From contig CADAUA010000001.1 of the NCBI GenBank assembly GCA_902791035.1, positions 310,001 through 374,000 of the forward strand: a DNA stretch of 64,000 nucleotides, in the 5' to 3' direction. A program made the translations under genes and the position numbers. The notes under the pieces were generated by a model, which was not told the DNA's origin, did no database searches, and saw only the letters and a list, made by a program, of their open reading frames with translations. This document shows, piece by piece, positions 52,546 to 61,221 of the stretch. Origin of the DNA: an uncultured Coriobacteriaceae bacterium. GTDB lineage: Bacteria; Actinomycetota; Coriobacteriia; Coriobacteriales; Atopobiaceae. Numbering within the stretch: the first letter of the stretch is position 1; each line of letters begins with the position of its first letter.

Positions 52546-53745
52546 ATGTCCGACGCAGACCAGAACGCCCAGCAGCCCGACTCCTACGAGACCCCCGAGG
52601 CCAAGCCCAAGCCGCGCAAGGTCACGCTCGACTCCCTCATGAGCGCGAGCCCCGCGGCCAGGGGTTCGGCTGAGCAGCTGACCCCGCCCGCCACCACCGA
52701 GGCCCAGGTGACCCAGCGCGTCTCCGCCCTGAGCGCCGAGGACCAGAAGAAGGCCCACGAGCTGGCCGCGCAGATTGACTTCACGCAGAGTGGCATCGAG
52801 CAGACCTACGCCGCCGACGCCCAGCGCGGCATGGCGGACTTCTCGGACACGGTGCTTGCCAAGGTGACCAGCAAGGACACCGGCGAGGCCGGCGAGCTTT
52901 TGCGCGAGCTCATGGTCACGGTGGACGAGAGCTCCCTCTCCGGTGTGAAGAAGGTCCCCATCCTGGGCACCGTGGTCGTCAAGGTGGAGCAGATCCGCCG
53001 CGAGTACCAGAAGGTGACCCCGCAGATCGACGAGATCGTGGGCAAGCTGGAGAAGAACCAGGCCCAGATGGTCTCCGACATCGCCATGTACGACAAGCTC
53101 TACGACCGGTCCGTGAGCCAGTACCGCGACCTCAAGGTCTACATCGCGGCCGGCCACGAGGCGCTGGACACCTTCCGCGCAGACCAGCTGCCCGCGCTCG
53201 AGCAGGAGGCCGCGGCCTCGGCTGATCCCATGGCGGGCCAGGTGCTCAAGGACTTCAAGAGCAAGCTCGACCGCTTTGACAAGCACCTGGACGACCTAGA
53301 CCGCGTGAGCATGGTGGCCCTGCAGACCTGCCCGCAGATCAAGATCCTCCAGTCCGCCGACCAGGTGATCGTGGACAAGATCAACACGACCACCAGCCTG
53401 ACCATCCCCATGTGGAAGAGCCAGATGGTCATAGCCCTGGGCCTGGAGAACCAGCGCCGTGCCCTTGACCTCCAGAAGCAGGTGGACGACGTGACCAACC
53501 GTCTGATGAAGGAGAACGCCCAGCAGCTCCACCAGGGGGCCGTGGACGCCGCCAAGGCCAACCAGCGCGGCGCCGTGGACATCGAGACCCTGCAGGAAGT
53601 GAACAGCCAGCTCATAGCCACCCTCAAGGACACCATCCAGATACAGGAGGAGGGCCGCGCCCAGCGCGCCGACGCCCAGGCCAAGATGCGCCAGATGGAG
53701 GCCGACCTCAAGACCGCCCTCATGGAGCAGGCCCAGAACCTCTAG
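52546..53745 (+). CDS. telA: TelA/toxic anion resistance family protein
   Basis: 399 residues, mostly coiled-coil: ELLRELMVTVDESSLSGVKKVPILG, VEQIRREYQKVTPQIDEIVGKLEKN, LYDRSVSQYRDLKVYIAAG, TTTSLTIPMWKSQMVIALGLENQRRAL, which are the family blocks of TelA (TerC-neighbourhood; tellurite or cell-envelope stress). ATG at 52546 has GGGAGG. It closes the operon with the VWA, XpaC-like and binding-like genes. Confidence 0.9.
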   Translation: MSDADQNAQQPDSYETPEAKPKPRKVTLDSLMSASPAARGSAEQLTPPATTEAQVTQRVSALSAEDQKKAHELAAQIDFTQSGIEQTYAADAQRGMADFSDTVLAKVTSKDTGEAGELLRELMVTVDESSLSGVKKVPILGTVVVKVEQIRREYQKVTPQIDEIVGKLEKNQAQMVSDIAMYDKLYDRSVSQYRDLKVYIAAGHEALDTFRADQLPALEQEAAASADPMAGQVLKDFKSKLDRFDKHLDDLDRVSMVALQTCPQIKILQSADQVIVDKINTTTSLTIPMWKSQMVIALGLENQRRALDLQKQVDDVTNRLMKENAQQLHQGAVDAAKANQRGAVDIETLQEVNSQLIATLKDTIQIQEEGRAQRADAQAKMRQMEADLKTALMEQAQNL

Positions 53746-53776
53746 TGTCACAAAAGTGTCAGACACTTCTGTGACA
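53746..53776. repeat. 31-bp palindrome (TGTCAC family), copy A
   Basis: Half-site TGTCACAAAAGTGTC with a one-mismatch inverted partner around a single central base. It starts directly after the TelA TAG, so it may double as a terminator. A related pair lies at 54818-54863. Confidence 0.8.
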
Positions 53777-53793
53777 TTTCAGGTTTGATATTT

Positions 53794-54756
53794 ATGGGAG
53801 CCCTGTGGGAGCTGGCGTCCACGCCAGCCGCCTACGCGAAGAAGGCCTTCTACAAGGCCAACGACCCAGGACGGTCCACGCCGCCGGTGCGCATCGACTT
53901 TGGCCCCGCGCCTCTCCAGCACTGCATGCTGTGGGAGTCAGACGTGGTGCGCCACGAGGAGGTCGTCTTCTGGTTCCACGGGGGCGGCTACCTGGTGGGC
54001 ACCGCCGAGTCCATGCTCGACGCGGCCAACGTGTACAACGCCCAGGGCTACCGGTTCTGCTCTGTGGGCTTTCGCCTGATGCCGTGGGACCGCTTTCCCG
54101 CGCAGGTAGACGACGCCTTCGCGGGGATCGCGGCCGCACTGGTCTGGCTGGAGGCAAACGGGCGGCCCTGCGAGCGCATCTTCGTGGGCGGAAGCTCCTG
54201 CGGCGGCCACCTGGCCTGTCTCGTGGGCTACGGCCGCTGGCTCCAGGAGGCGCACGGCTTCCCGGCGGAGCGGCTTGCGGGCGTGGTGAGCTGCGCGGCA
54301 GTGGTCGACGCGGACGACATGCTGCTGCGCCCCTTCCCCGCGCCTGCCGTCTGGCATGCCTACATGGACCTGCCCACGCATGGGTCGGACAGCCTGGCCG
54401 CACGGCACATGGCCCTTCTCCCCTACTCGCCCGTCGCGCTGGTTGAGCGCTACGCGCAGCCGGGGGCACCGGGGCCGGGCGCGCCCACGCCGGCGCCGAA
54501 CCCGCCCACGCCGGCGCCCTTCTTCGCCATCCACGGCCGGGCCGACACCATGAGTCCCTACGCGCACGAGGCGGCCTTCGTGCGCCGCCTGAACGAGATA
54601 GCGCCACGGCCCGCCGACGCCTCTCCCACGGCCACGCTCCACACCGTGGAAGACTGGCGCTGGCAGCACATGGTCACGACCGTGACGCTCCACAAGGATC
54701 CGGTTGACAGGAGCCCGGCCCTTGCGGCCCTCTTCGCCTGGCTGGCGGATAAGTAG
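53794..54756 (+). CDS. Alpha/beta hydrolase (HSL/carboxylesterase type)
   Basis: 320 residues. Oxyanion motif FHGGGYL, nucleophile in GGSSCGGHL and His in WRWQHMVTT are visible. A Pro/Gly/Ala repeat (PGAPGPGAPTPAPNPPTPAP) sits before the last strand, unusual for the family. ATG at 53794 is preferred to a TTG three codons earlier, which would lie on the AGG binding site. It lies between two TGTCAC palindromes. Confidence 0.82.
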   Translation: MGALWELASTPAAYAKKAFYKANDPGRSTPPVRIDFGPAPLQHCMLWESDVVRHEEVVFWFHGGGYLVGTAESMLDAANVYNAQGYRFCSVGFRLMPWDRFPAQVDDAFAGIAAALVWLEANGRPCERIFVGGSSCGGHLACLVGYGRWLQEAHGFPAERLAGVVSCAAVVDADDMLLRPFPAPAVWHAYMDLPTHGSDSLAARHMALLPYSPVALVERYAQPGAPGPGAPTPAPNPPTPAPFFAIHGRADTMSPYAHEAAFVRRLNEIAPRPADASPTATLHTVEDWRWQHMVTTVTLHKDPVDRSPALAALFAWLADK

Positions 54757-54817
54757 CTTCATGCGCTAACCGCAGCGCATGCCATCCCGCAGCACGGTCA
54801 TCGCTGTCACATCCGAG

Positions 54818-54863
54818 TGTCACAAAAGTGACTGACACTTCTGTGACAGACACTTCTGTGACA
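54818..54863. repeat. TGTCAC-family palindromes, copies B and C
   Basis: 54818-54848 is a slightly changed copy of the 53746 palindrome; 54849-54863 repeats its right half, GACACTTCTGTGACA. They lie between the convergent hydrolase and pseudo-esterase genes. Confidence 0.75.
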
Positions 54864-54874
54864 CGGCCCGACCG

Positions 54875-56098
54875 CTAGGCCTTGGCGGCCTCCAGCGCGG
54901 CCTTGGCGTCGGCGTCGGCCTTCTCGGCGTCCTTGGCGGCTGTCTTTGCGTTGGTCGCGCGCACCTTGGCGTCCACGAGCGCGCCTGCGGCCTTGCGGGC
55001 GCTAGCCTCGGCCTCGCCCAGGATCCACTCGGCGGTCTCGCGCCCATGACGGGCAGCGTCGGCGGCGCCCTGGGCCTTCTCGCCTGCGGCCTGGGCCTCG
55101 GCCAGGAGCGCCGCGATCCGGTCGCGCTCAGCCCAGGCCTCGGCGGCCTTGGCGGAGAGCTCGGCCTCGCGAGCCTGCGCGGACTCCACGGAGGCGGTCT
55201 CGGACTTTACGCGGGCAGTGGCGGACTTATCGGTGGCTCGGGCGGCCTTGAGGGCGGCATTGGCATTCTTGAGCTCGTCCTTGGCTGCCGCCAAGACCGC
55301 GGCGGTGTGGTCAGCCACAGCCTGGGCCTGCCCCACGCGCGCCGAGTGCGCCCGCTCCTCCAGGCCACCCTCCACGACCACGCTGGGCAGGAGCTGCGCG
55401 ACCTCCTTCTGCCACCAGACCCAGTCGTAGGTCACGTCCTGGCCCCAGTACTCGAAGGTGGCGGTCACGTCCTTGCGGCCGAGCACCTCCTGGAGCTCGC
55501 GCTGGGTCTCGAGCCCGCGCTCCGTCCCCGAGGTTCCGCACACGAAGGCCAGCTGCTTGCCGGCAAAGGCGGCGTCGTCCTCGCCCAGGGCATCCGCCAG
55601 GTCCACCGGCGAGACCCCCGCCCACTCGTCGGTAAAGAGGTCGCCCACGTAGCGGCGGGCGTCATAGGTGCCGGAGAGGGCGAGAAGCCCAGCGAACTCC
55701 GCCGGCCACCGCAGCATGCATATCGTGGCGTCGAGCGCTCCCGAACCGGCGCCGGCAAGGACCGGCAGCGCGTCCACGGCTGCGTGCTCCCGCACATAGG
55801 GCACGAGCACCTCGTCCACAAAGCCGAAGAAGGCCGTGAGGTTCTCAAGCCTGTAGCCCGCGGTCGACGAGGTGGCGTACCAGCCCATGTCGTCTGCGGA
55901 GTCGGTGCAGAAGAGCTGGACCTTGCCCGCGTCCACGAGATCGGCCACGGCGTCGACCATGCCGTTGTTCTCCCAGCAGGTGCACGACGAGTCCCCCTCC
56001 GGGAACACGATGACCGGCACCCCCGCCGTGCCATAGACGCTCAGGTCGAAGTCCTTGTGCATGCTGTCGCTGTGGAGCGTGAGGTCGCAGATCTCCAT
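54875..56098 (-). CDS. Catalytically dead esterase paralogue with coiled-coil tail
   Basis: 407 residues. The first 240 residues follow the esterase at 44473-45654 step by step (SVYGTAGVPVIVFPEGDSSCTCWENNGMVDAVADLVDAGKVQLFCTDS). But AGAGSGALD puts Gly118 where Ser118 stands and VTYDWVWW puts Tyr224 at the catalytic His. Both residues needed for catalysis are gone. The tail is an Ala/Lys/Glu-rich coiled coil of about 150 residues. ATG at 56098 has GGGGGT. No frame damage and no unusual codon use, so it is a functional non-enzyme, perhaps a binding or scaffold protein. Confidence 0.82.
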   Translation of the reverse strand: MEICDLTLHSDSMHKDFDLSVYGTAGVPVIVFPEGDSSCTCWENNGMVDAVADLVDAGKVQLFCTDSADDMGWYATSSTAGYRLENLTAFFGFVDEVLVPYVREHAAVDALPVLAGAGSGALDATICMLRWPAEFAGLLALSGTYDARRYVGDLFTDEWAGVSPVDLADALGEDDAAFAGKQLAFVCGTSGTERGLETQRELQEVLGRKDVTATFEYWGQDVTYDWVWWQKEVAQLLPSVVVEGGLEERAHSARVGQAQAVADHTAAVLAAAKDELKNANAALKAARATDKSATARVKSETASVESAQAREAELSAKAAEAWAERDRIAALLAEAQAAGEKAQGAADAARHGRETAEWILGEAEASARKAAGALVDAKVRATNAKTAAKDAEKADADAKAALEAAKA

Positions 56099-56204
56099 GT
56101 GTACCCCCAAATAAAGGCCGCGCGGCTGCCGTCCGTCCGCACCATTGTAGGCGCGACAAGGGCGAACAACCGCGCGGCTTCCGCATGCGACCTGGCAGTG
56201 CCGC

Positions 56205-57386
56205 CTAGTGGTGGAAGAGCCTCATCCCCGTGAAGGCCATGGCCATGCCGTACTTGTCGGCCGTCTCGATCACGTTGTCGTCGCGGATGGAGCCGCCGGG
56301 CTCGGCCACGTAGGACACGCCGGACTTGTGGGCGCGCTCGATGTTGTCGCCAAAGGGGAAGAAGGCGTCGGAGCCCAGGGCCACGCCCGTCTGGGTGGCC
56401 AACCAAGTGGCCTTCTCCTCGCGGGTCAGGACCTCAGGCTTCTCGGCAAACCACTTCTGCCACTCGCCGTCGCGCAGGACGTCGTCGTGCTCCTCGCCGA
56501 TGTAGACGTCGATGGCGTTGTCGCGGTTGGCGCGACGGATGCCGTCCACGAACTTGAGGCCCAGCACCTTGGGATGCTGGCGGAGGTACCAGGTGTCGGC
56601 CTTGTTGCCGGCAAGGCGGGTGCAGTGCACGCGGCTCTGCTGGCCCGCGCCCACGCCGATGGCCTGGCCGTCCTTGACGTAGCAGACGGAGTTGGACTGC
56701 GTGTACTTGAGGGTGATCAGGCTCACGATCAGGTCGCGCGCGGCGGCGTCGGGAATGTCCTTGTTTGTCGTGACCACGTTGGAGAGAAGGTCGCGGTCGA
56801 TCTTGAAGAAGTTGTGCCCCTGCTCGAAGGTGATGCCGAAGATGTCCTTGGTCTCGATGGCGGGGCAGACGTAGTCGGGGTCGATCTGGACCACGTTGTA
56901 CTTGCCGCCCTTCTTTGCGGAGAGGATCTCCAGCGCCTCGGGGGTGTAGCCGGGGGCGATGATGCCGTCGGACACTTCGTGCTTGATGTAGAGGGCGGTG
57001 CGGGCATCGCAGGGCTCGGAGAGGGCGGCCCAGTCGCCGTAGGAGCTCATGCGGTCGGCGCCACGGGCACGGATGTATGCGCAGGCGATAGGCGTGAGGG
57101 GCCCGTCGGCCTCGTCCACGAAGTAGATCTGCTTGTCAACGTCGGAGAGGGGCAGGCCCACGGCGGCGCCGGCGGGACTCACGTGCTTGAAGCTGGCGGC
57201 CGAGGGCAGGCCCGTGGCCTCGGCGAGCTCGCGCACGAGCTGCCAGGAGTTGAGGGCATCCATGAAGTTGATGTAGCCCGGCTTGCCGGAGAGGACGGTC
57301 ACAGGCAGGTCGGAGCCGTCGCGCATGAAGATGCGCGCAGGCTTCTGGTTGGGGTTGACGCCGTACTTGAGCTGGAGTTCGTTCAC
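56205..57386 (-). CDS. purH: Stand-alone AICAR transformylase (PurH C-terminal type)
   Basis: 393 residues covering only the AICAR formyltransferase part of PurH. KHVSPAGAA carries the Lys-His pair, and GVGAGQQSRVHCTRLAG and GSDAFFPFGDNIE are the other conserved blocks. The IMP-cyclohydrolase domain is absent; that step is supplied by the next gene. It forms FAICAR from AICAR and 10-formyl-THF. ATG at 57386 has AGAAAGGATACG. Confidence 0.9.
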   Translation of the reverse strand: MNELQLKYGVNPNQKPARIFMRDGSDLPVTVLSGKPGYINFMDALNSWQLVRELAEATGLPSAASFKHVSPAGAAVGLPLSDVDKQIYFVDEADGPLTPIACAYIRARGADRMSSYGDWAALSEPCDARTALYIKHEVSDGIIAPGYTPEALEILSAKKGGKYNVVQIDPDYVCPAIETKDIFGITFEQGHNFFKIDRDLLSNVVTTNKDIPDAAARDLIVSLITLKYTQSNSVCYVKDGQAIGVGAGQQSRVHCTRLAGNKADTWYLRQHPKVLGLKFVDGIRRANRDNAIDVYIGEEHDDVLRDGEWQKWFAEKPEVLTREEKATWLATQTGVALGSDAFFPFGDNIERAHKSGVSYVAEPGGSIRDDNVIETADKYGMAMAFTGMRLFHH

Positions 57387-57600
57387 TTCGTATCCTTTCT
57401 GCTTGCCATGGTGCCCGTCGGCGCTTCTCGGTGCTCAAACAATCCTCGCGCACAAAGCGCGCTGCGGAACTGCGCCCGAGAAACACCGACGGGCGGACTC
57501 ACAGCTAGATCCACTTACCGCAATTTGGCGCATAACGCATGGCACCGCGCAACCATCGGCCCGACCACGCAGAGCCACGATTAGGGACTGGTTCGCGTGG

Positions 57601-58242
57601 CTAGTCGCCCAGGTTCTTGTTGAAGAGGCGGACCTGGCCGGCCACGTTCGTGTAGAGCGAGACCTTGTTGTCTGCGTTGAGGGCGGCCCAGACCTCCTCC
57701 GGCGTGCCCAGCGCAACGAGCAGGGGCTCGCCCGCAAAGCTCGGCAGCGGGCTGCCGTCGTGCTGGTAGGTGGTGAGGAGGTAGCCCACGCCCTCGTCGG
57801 CGCCCTCGTAGGCGAAGAACTGGCGCAGGCAGCGGTCGGTGGCGGAGTTGGGGTCGTGCTTGAGGATGGAGAGCTCGAAGGAGCCGTCCTCGTGGATCAC
57901 GCAGCTGATGCGCGGGGTCCAGTTGGGGCCGTCGGGCTCATACTCGCGGGTCATGCAGCCGGCGCGAAAGCCCAGGTCGCGGATGGTGTCGGTCTGGTCG
58001 CCGTTGGTGACCACGAGGTCGGAGCCCACCTGGCGCACCGGGTGGTAGATGATCAGCGACGGGTCCTCGAGCTTGGACTCGTCGAAGGCCTTGGTCCGGA
58101 TGCCGTCCTCGGTGAGCTCGAACACGCGGTTGCGGCTGTTTGCGCTGCGTCCCATGATCCAGTAGTAGACGCAGCCCTTGCCCACCACGATGCCGCGTCC
58201 GGGGTAGGTGTTGCCCCGCAGGTACTCGCACAGGTCTTGCAT
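57601..58242 (-). CDS. purO: IMP cyclohydrolase of the archaeal PurO type
   Basis: 213 residues: NTYPGRGIVVGKG, YYWIMGRSANSRNRVF and the C-terminal LVALGTPEEVW fit the PurO/COG3363 family. It closes FAICAR to IMP and pairs with the AICAR transformylase downstream. It replaces the N-terminal domain of normal PurH. ATG at 58242 has GGAGGGAGCG. This split is unusual in bacteria but known in some Actinobacteria (Coriobacteriia) and Firmicutes. Confidence 0.87.
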   Translation of the reverse strand: MQDLCEYLRGNTYPGRGIVVGKGCVYYWIMGRSANSRNRVFELTEDGIRTKAFDESKLEDPSLIIYHPVRQVGSDLVVTNGDQTDTIRDLGFRAGCMTREYEPDGPNWTPRISCVIHEDGSFELSILKHDPNSATDRCLRQFFAYEGADEGVGYLLTTYQHDGSPLPSFAGEPLLVALGTPEEVWAALNADNKVSLYTNVAGQVRLFNKNLGD

Positions 58243-58504
58243 GACGCTCCCTCCATACGTTGACGTACCAAAGCCGCAGGTGGGAGGCCAAGGCAGGGCT
58301 CGCCCTCACAGGTGCGGCTTGCCCAGACGGTCGGCGTGATGTCTCGTGCGCCGCTCCCCCGTGGTGTCCCACGAATCTCCGTCAGTCACAGCGCATGCTC
58401 GGAACGAGCCCATTGTAGCCGGAAATCCACCGGCCCCCGCGTGGCGCAAGCACCACCAACGCGAATCCATCTGGCCAAGGGGCCACAGAAGTAGAAGAAT
58501 CTCC

Positions 58505-58656
58505 CAAGACGACACCAAATCCGAACTTTTCGGTGTCGTCTTGCGCCAATCAGCTGCCGCAGGCCCACCCGTAGCCCGCAGCCATCCCTGCCAACTGGGA
58601 TAATGCGTTGCCCAATACGTTATGTCAGCTCCATTGACACCGAAAAGTTCGGATTT
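58505..58656. repeat. Nested inverted repeats with 98-bp spacer
   Basis: AAATCCGAACTTTTCGGTGT plus C (58517-58537) recurs as its exact complement at 58636-58656. The left copy is also inside a 12-bp hairpin (CAAGACGACACC, 58505-58543). No gene is between them. The 530-bp gap 58243-58773 has no other coding signal. Confidence 0.75.
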
Positions 58657-58709
58657 GACGTCAGATTCCGGGATTCCTCCACTTCGACTCCCCTTGGAAG
58701 CATAAGCAA

Positions 58710-58741
58710 GAGGGCGGCCACCCCGAAGGATGGCCGCCCTC
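58710..58741 (-). terminator. Terminator of the CobW-family gene
   Basis: 11-bp stem GAGGGCGGCCA/TGGCCGCCCTC, 33 bp after the CobW-family stop, followed on the minus strand by TTGCTTATG. Confidence 0.75.
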
Positions 58742-58773
58742 GTTGGCTCAGTATGTGTACGAGGCGTTCGACA

Positions 58774-59925
58774 CTACTCCTCGTCGGGCTCCCAGTCCAC
58801 GAGGCAGTCGTCCAGGCCCTTGATGACGGCGTCCTTGTCCATGTGGCGGCCGATGAAGCAGAGCTTGGTCTGGCGGTCGCCGGTATAGTCGTCCCACTCG
58901 TCCATGACCTCGGGGTTCTCGGCGATGATCTTCTTGCGCTCGTCGTCGGGGGCGGAGGCGATGAAGTAGCCGTTCTCAGAGAGGGTCACCTGCTTGCCGG
59001 ACTGCTCGAAGACGTAGCACATGTCGGGGTCGTGGGCCATCCAGGCCATGCCCTTGCAGCGGATGATGGCATCGGGCCAGGTGGCCACGTAGTCGGAGAG
59101 CTTGTTCATGTCGAAGGGCTTGCGGCGCTGGTAGATGAAGGTGGCGATGTCGTACTCCAGCACCTCGGGATCCTCGTGCTCCTCCGGATGCTCCATGGCG
59201 TCGAGCCAGGCGGCGGAGTTGTAGGCGGCGTTGAAGTCAAAGCGGCCGGTGTTGAGCAGCTCGTCGAGCGGGATGTCGGCCTTCTGGGCCTCGATGATCA
59301 CGGCGTCCTTCTGCAGGCTGCGCACGATGGCCTTGAGCTCGTCGATCTGCTCGCGCGTCACGAGGTCCGTCTTGTTGAGCACGAGGGTGGAGCAGAACTC
59401 GATCTGCTGGATGAGCAGAGACTCCACGTCGTCCTCGTCGATGTCGTCGGCCAGGAGGTCGCGGCCGCCGTTGAACTCGTCCCACATACGCTTGCAGTCG
59501 ACCACGGCCACGATGTTGTCGAGCGAGAGCGGGGCCTGGCCACCGTACTTGCTCTGGTCGCAGAAGGCGGAGATGGTGTAGGCGATGGGGATGGGCTCGC
59601 AGATGCCGGAGGCCTCGATGATGATGTAGTCGAAGTCGCCCGAGTTGGCGATGGACTGCAGCTGGTTGGTGAGGTCGTTGGACAGCGTGCAGCAGATGCA
59701 GCCGTTGGTCATGGGGATGAGGGTGTCGGTCTGGGAGAGGCCGCCGTTCTTGATGAGGCCGGCGTCGACGTTGACCTCGCCGATGTCGTTGACGATCACC
59801 GCGGCACGGATGCCCTCGTCGTTTGCCAGGATGTGGTTGAGGATGGTGGTCTTGCCTGCGCCGAGGTAGCCCGTGAGCATGACGATCTTCACGGGGCCCT
59901 TGGCCGTATTCTTCTTGCCGAACAT
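58774..59925 (-). CDS. CobW/COG0523-family GTP-dependent metallochaperone
   Basis: 383 residues. Walker A GYLGAGKT (19-26), the metal motif GCICC (about 74-78), Walker B-type IIIEASGICEP, NKTD. The C-terminal CobW_C domain follows. The family delivers zinc, cobalt or iron in a GTP-dependent way. ATG at 59925 has GGAAGGG. Long acidic insert (EHPEEHEDPE). Confidence 0.9.
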   Translation of the reverse strand: MFGKKNTAKGPVKIVMLTGYLGAGKTTILNHILANDEGIRAAVIVNDIGEVNVDAGLIKNGGLSQTDTLIPMTNGCICCTLSNDLTNQLQSIANSGDFDYIIIEASGICEPIPIAYTISAFCDQSKYGGQAPLSLDNIVAVVDCKRMWDEFNGGRDLLADDIDEDDVESLLIQQIEFCSTLVLNKTDLVTREQIDELKAIVRSLQKDAVIIEAQKADIPLDELLNTGRFDFNAAYNSAAWLDAMEHPEEHEDPEVLEYDIATFIYQRRKPFDMNKLSDYVATWPDAIIRCKGMAWMAHDPDMCYVFEQSGKQVTLSENGYFIASAPDDERKKIIAENPEVMDEWDDYTGDRQTKLCFIGRHMDKDAVIKGLDDCLVDWEPDEE

Positions 59926-60148
59926 GCTTTGCCCTTCCGTGGTGGCCCGTCTGGCGGGCGCGATACGTAACGGCCATATCCTACCCCCACGGGGGTTATT
60001 CCAACGCGCCGTGCGCAACAACCACACGCACAGCCACCGCTTGCCGCATAATTGCGCTCGGCGACAAACACTTACACCTCCCTAACCGCCATCTGTGCAG
60101 GCGCTGGCATATTCGACACCATGCGGGTAGCGGCGAATTGGGGGCGTT

Positions 60149-60364
60149 ATGAACTGTTGGAACTGTGGGGCCAGTATGCCGGAGTGGGCGCGCACGTGCC
60201 CCGTGTGCGGGGCGCTGGCCAGGGATGTCGCAGCCGACGGGCCGGCCCCGGCTGAGGCTCTCGGGGAGACGGAGGTCACGCGTGAACGAGAGAACCTACG
60301 AGTTCGACGCACCGCTGATGCAGAACGGCACCATGGACGCAGCCTACGTCGAGGTGCCGCTTGA
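60149..60364 (+). CDS. Zinc-ribbon small protein
   Basis: 71 residues. CWNCG and CPVCG form a zinc ribbon in the first 25 residues; the remainder is disordered. GGGGG lies 4 bp before the ATG. Its last 80 bases overlap the DUF1905 gene in another frame. It may be a genuine short protein, or a zinc-ribbon head of DUF1905 cut off by a frameshift near 60285. Confidence 0.5.
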   Translation: MNCWNCGASMPEWARTCPVCGALARDVAADGPAPAEALGETEVTRERENLRVRRTADAERHHGRSLRRGAA

Positions 60365-60548
60365 CGTGCGAGCCACGTGGGGCAAGGGACGCGTGGCCGT
60401 GCACGCCACCTTCGACGGCGTGCCCTACGACGGGCAGGTGTGTCGCATGGGTACGCCCGGCCACATCATCGGCGTACGCAAGGACATTCGCCAGAAGCTG
60501 GGAAAGACCTTTGGCGACGTGGTCCACGTGACGCTGCGGGAGCGTTAG
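60282..60548 (+). CDS. DUF1905 family protein
   Basis: 88 residues covering a single DUF1905 beta-barrel domain: [39 protein letters not shown] and [23 protein letters not shown] at 60282 has GGAGG with a 6-bp spacer. Function is unknown; many relatives are fused to a YdeI-type domain, absent here. Confidence 0.8.
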   Translation: MNERTYEFDAPLMQNGTMDAAYVEVPLDVRATWGKGRVAVHATFDGVPYDGQVCRMGTPGHIIGVRKDIRQKLGKTFGDVVHVTLRER

Positions 60549-60582
60549 CGACGCGCGTGACGGGGACGCGTGACAGGGGGTC

Positions 60583-60680
60583 GGGTCCCTTGCCACGCTA
60601 GGGTCCCTTGCCACGCTAGGGTCCCTTGCCACGCTAGGGTCCCTTGCCACGCTAGGGTCCCTTGTCCCTTGCCACGCTAG
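60583..60680. repeat. 18-bp tandem repeat (4 full units plus an expanded fifth)
   Basis: GGGTCCCTTGCCACGCTA is repeated end to end at 60583, 60601, 60619 and 60637; the fifth unit carries an 8-bp internal insertion. The last CTAG supplies the stop codon of the deformylase gene on the other strand. Confidence 0.9.
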
Positions 60681-61093
60681 ATCAGGATCCCGTCGCAGTG
60701 GTCGATCTCGTGTTGGATGATCTGGGCCGTCCAGCCGGAATAGCTGCGGGTACGGTGTCGGAAGCCCTTGTCGTCGAACTCCACCGTGATGGTGCGCCAA
60801 CGCGTGGCTTCGCGCACGCCGGGGAGACTCAGGCAGCCCTCGGTGGCCGTGTACTCCCCCGTGCGGCGCATGATGCGCGGGTTATACATGATGACGTCCG
60901 TGCCCGTGGCCTCGTCGTGGAAGACGATGACCCGCTTTCGCGCGCCGATCATGTTTGCCGCCATGCCCACGCACTCGTCCGCATGGGCGGCAAGGGTGTC
61001 CAGAAGGTCTTGGCCCACCGACGCGTCCGCCGGCGTGGCTGGCTCGCTGGGTTGGCGAAGCAGCAGCTTGGAATGCACGATGTCGCGGACCAT
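60677..61093 (-). CDS. def: Peptide deformylase
   Basis: 138 residues. Motif 1 GMAANMIG, motif 2 EGCLSLPG with metal Cys, motif 3 HEIDHCDG with two His and the catalytic Glu are complete. It removes the N-formyl group of nascent proteins. The chain ends directly after motif 3 (GILI-stop) because TAG lies in the 18-bp repeat; usual deformylases run 15-30 residues longer. ATG at 61093 lacks a strong binding site. Confidence 0.87.
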   Translation of the reverse strand: MVRDIVHSKLLLRQPSEPATPADASVGQDLLDTLAAHADECVGMAANMIGARKRVIVFHDEATGTDVIMYNPRIMRRTGEYTATEGCLSLPGVREATRWRTITVEFDDKGFRHRTRSYSGWTAQIIQHEIDHCDGILI

Positions 61094-61221
61094 GGGACCC
61101 CCTCGTGATCGGACCGTCCTTGTTGCAGTTGCCCACGGCCTCGCACGGGGGCAACGCGGCCTTGCGCGGCCGCATTGCGCGACCTGCAGCCTTGCAAGTA
61201 AAGTTAACCGCGGTACTGGCC

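Noticed and set aside
60583-60680. CRISPR array
   Set aside because: The 18-bp units are contiguous with no spacers.
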